From: Lachnospiraceae bacterium UBA938
Lineage (GTDB): Bacteria > Bacillota > Clostridia > Lachnospirales > Lachnospiraceae
Assembly: GCA_002293475.1 (NCBI GenBank)
Contig: DBDG01000058.1
Span: forward strand, 1-17,031
DNA: 17,031 nucleotides
Direction: 5' to 3'
Part shown: piece by piece, positions 15,851-17,031 of the stretch
Position numbering within the stretch: the first letter of the stretch is position 1
Layout: each line of letters begins with the position of its first letter
The notes under the pieces: model-generated
What the model saw: the letters and a program-made list of their open reading frames with translations, nothing else
Database searches by the model: none
What the model was told of the DNA's origin: nothing
Program-made: the position numbers and the translations under genes

Positions 15851-16966
15851 ATGCGATTACGTAACGTAACAGGTTCGGAGGAGCTAATTGCCAAAAGTAT
15901 TTATGTCTGTAACCAGCCGGAAACATACCGGGGAAATTGGAATAGTTTTTTTAAGAATGAGAATCCTATACATATTGAGATCGGCATGGGAAAAGGGAAG
16001 TTTATTACTGAAATGGCAAAACGGCATCCTGATATCAATTATATCGGGATCGAAAAGTATTCCAGCGTTCTATGCCGGGCCGTACAGAAACTGGAACAAA
16101 GCGAGTTAGCAAAATCAGATATCGCATCGGACATGGTATCAAGCCAGATATCAGACAAGGCTGAACTAAAGAACCTGGTTTTGATCTGTACAGATGCCTT
16201 TGATATTGCCAATATATTCGGTCAAGGCGAGGTTGACAGGATTTATTTAAACTTCTCCGATCCGTGGCCGAAAGAAAGACATTCTGATAGGAGGCTGACC
16301 TCTCACAGTTTTTTAGACTTGTATAAGACAATATTAAACGAAACAGGACGTTTAGAGTTTAAAACCGATAACGAATCTTTATTTCGCTTTGGGCTGAACG
16401 AACTGCTGCCTTCAGATTGGATAAAAGAAGCGGTTACTTTTGACCTGCACCGCGATCCGAACATGGCAACCGGTAATGTGACAACAGAATATGAGGAAAA
16501 ATTTTCTGCAATGGGTAAGCCTATCTTTAAATTTGTCGCTTCAAAGCATCACAGTGAATACCATGGCGAGAGAAAAAACCCGTTATCAAAAAATACCATG
16601 GGCAATAAGGAGAATGAAGTAAACTACAATAAAAGGAGTATTGATATGGAACTAATGATTAAAGAAGATAATTTTCAAAAGGAGGTGCTGGAAAGCGACA
16701 TCCCAGTATTGGTGGACTTTTATGCTGACTGGTGCGGCCCCTGTAAAATGATGGCGCCAGTGATCGCCGGATTGGCTAAAGACTATACCGGCAGATGTAA
16801 GATAGCAAAGTGTAATATCGACGATGAGATGGAATTGGCCGGCCGCTATCGCGTCCTATCCATACCTACCATAATAATATTTAAAAATGGTAAGCCGGAA
16901 AATATTATCGTCGGTGCCGTATCTAAAAAAGAACTGGTAGAAAAACTTGAACAGGCTCTGGGGTAG
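15851..16966 (+). CDS. trmB: tRNA (guanine-N7-)-methyltransferase TrmB, in frame with thioredoxin
   Basis: The first 240 or so residues are TrmB, which forms m7G46 in tRNA: SAM-binding Glu43, Gly45, Gly47, Gly49 (HIEIGMGKGK), YIGIEKY, LNFSDPWPKERHSDRRLT (Asp137, Pro138, Trp139), FKTDN, and TTEYEEKFSAMGKPIF. About 20 extra residues (roughly 84-103, Ser/Asp-rich) appear inserted before KNLVLICTDA. No stop codon follows the TrmB end. The frame runs through a 23-residue, Asn/Lys-rich linker straight into a complete thioredoxin (from residue 266). The ATG at 15851 is preferred because AAAGAGG (15838-15844) precedes it and MRLRN is the usual TrmB start; an ATG 8 codons earlier has no such site. The fusion may be genuine, or it may come from a one-base change in the A6 run at 16573-16578. 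Confidence 0.88.
   Translation: MRLRNVTGSEELIAKSIYVCNQPETYRGNWNSFFKNENPIHIEIGMGKGKFITEMAKRHPDINYIGIEKYSSVLCRAVQKLEQSELAKSDIASDMVSSQISDKAELKNLVLICTDAFDIANIFGQGEVDRIYLNFSDPWPKERHSDRRLTSHSFLDLYKTILNETGRLEFKTDNESLFRFGLNELLPSDWIKEAVTFDLHRDPNMATGNVTTEYEEKFSAMGKPIFKFVASKHHSEYHGERKNPLSKNTMGNKENEVNYNKRSIDMELMIKEDNFQKEVLESDIPVLVDFYADWCGPCKMMAPVIAGLAKDYTGRCKIAKCNIDDEMELAGRYRVLSIPTIIIFKNGKPENIIVGAVSKKELVEKLEQALG
16646..16966 (+). CDS. trxA: Thioredoxin (possible independent translation start)
   Basis: 106 residues, exactly thioredoxin size. It has FYADWCGPCKMMAP with redox Cys30 and Cys33, the cis-Pro loop SIPT, and the family ending FKNGK...GAVSKKELVEKLEQAL. Two further cysteines occur in GRCKIAKCNID. 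A strong ribosome site AAGGAG (16633-16638) lies 7 bases before this ATG, so thioredoxin can be made by itself even though the frame is continuous with trmB. It would reduce disulfides in cytosolic proteins. Its own promoter was not recognised, so it probably shares the trmB transcript, which ends at the hairpin over its stop codon. Confidence 0.85.
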   Translation: MELMIKEDNFQKEVLESDIPVLVDFYADWCGPCKMMAPVIAGLAKDYTGRCKIAKCNIDDEMELAGRYRVLSIPTIIIFKNGKPENIIVGAVSKKELVEKLEQALG

Positions 16967-16983
16967 TTCCAAAGCCTGTTTTT
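16950..16983 (+). terminator. Rho-independent terminator after trxA
   Basis: AACAGGCT (16950-16957) pairs perfectly with AGCCTGTT (16973-16980), with additional TGG/CCA pairing inside the loop, and T's run on to 16983. The left arm is within the last codons of the thioredoxin. The remaining bases to 17031 show no feature I can name. Confidence 0.72.
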
Positions 16984-17031
16984 GGGCATAAAACAGAATT
17001 AATTTGGCTGTCCGAGAAGCCGATGAATGGC

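Noticed and set aside
1..17031. CRISPR array, tRNA, rRNA or riboswitch
   Set aside because: No regularly spaced repeats were seen, and no cloverleaf, rRNA or known leader motif could be recognised by eye; weak or divergent RNA elements could still have been missed.

Overview
The window looks like chromosomal DNA from a low-to-mid GC Firmicute of the class Clostridia, most likely Lachnospiraceae-like. The grounds are strong AGGAGG-type ribosome binding sites, ATG starts, and a set of Gram-positive housekeeping genes: a YhaM-type exonuclease, a DegV protein, an HtrA-like membrane protein, a DacA-type carboxypeptidase, and TrmB with thioredoxin. No rRNA, tRNA, CRISPR array, transposase or integrase gene was found. 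The family assignment is an inference from gene style, not from a search.

Region 1 (114-5708, + strand) is a complete five-gene oligopeptide ABC transporter operon: lipoprotein binding subunit, two permeases and two ATPases (oppABCDF-like). Spacing is tight, and the last two genes overlap by 8 bases.

Region 2 (about 5728-8049) is an AT-rich accessory segment. It lies between two near-identical 17-base copies of the sequence encoding HVETVV, the end of the 23S rRNA methyltransferase gene rlmD (rumA). The outer copy is followed by a plausible displaced original rlmD tail, and removing 2280 bases would restore a 477-residue RlmD. The segment holds one intact gene (DUF6602-like, with possible PD-(D/E)XK nuclease residues), a multiply frameshifted DUF4062 gene, a truncated Fic remnant, and a cluster of palindromes at its outer end. 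It has no recombinase gene, so it looks like a decayed or cis-mobilizable island.

Region 3 (8008-12873, - strand) runs degV-like, htrA-like, yhaM-like, rlmD. The first three are close enough to be an operon. A hairpin-rich 190-base gap precedes rlmD. The HtrA-like protein appears to have lost all three catalytic residues.

Region 4 (13043-15622) is a convergent pair: a DEDDh exonuclease with a C-terminal four-cysteine cluster (+) and a serine D-Ala-D-Ala carboxypeptidase with a membrane anchor and a very basic tail (-).

Region 5 (15851-16983, + strand) is trmB read in frame into trxA. The thioredoxin keeps its own ribosome binding site, and a one-base change in an A6 run would separate the two genes. 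A terminator hairpin overlaps the thioredoxin stop codon.
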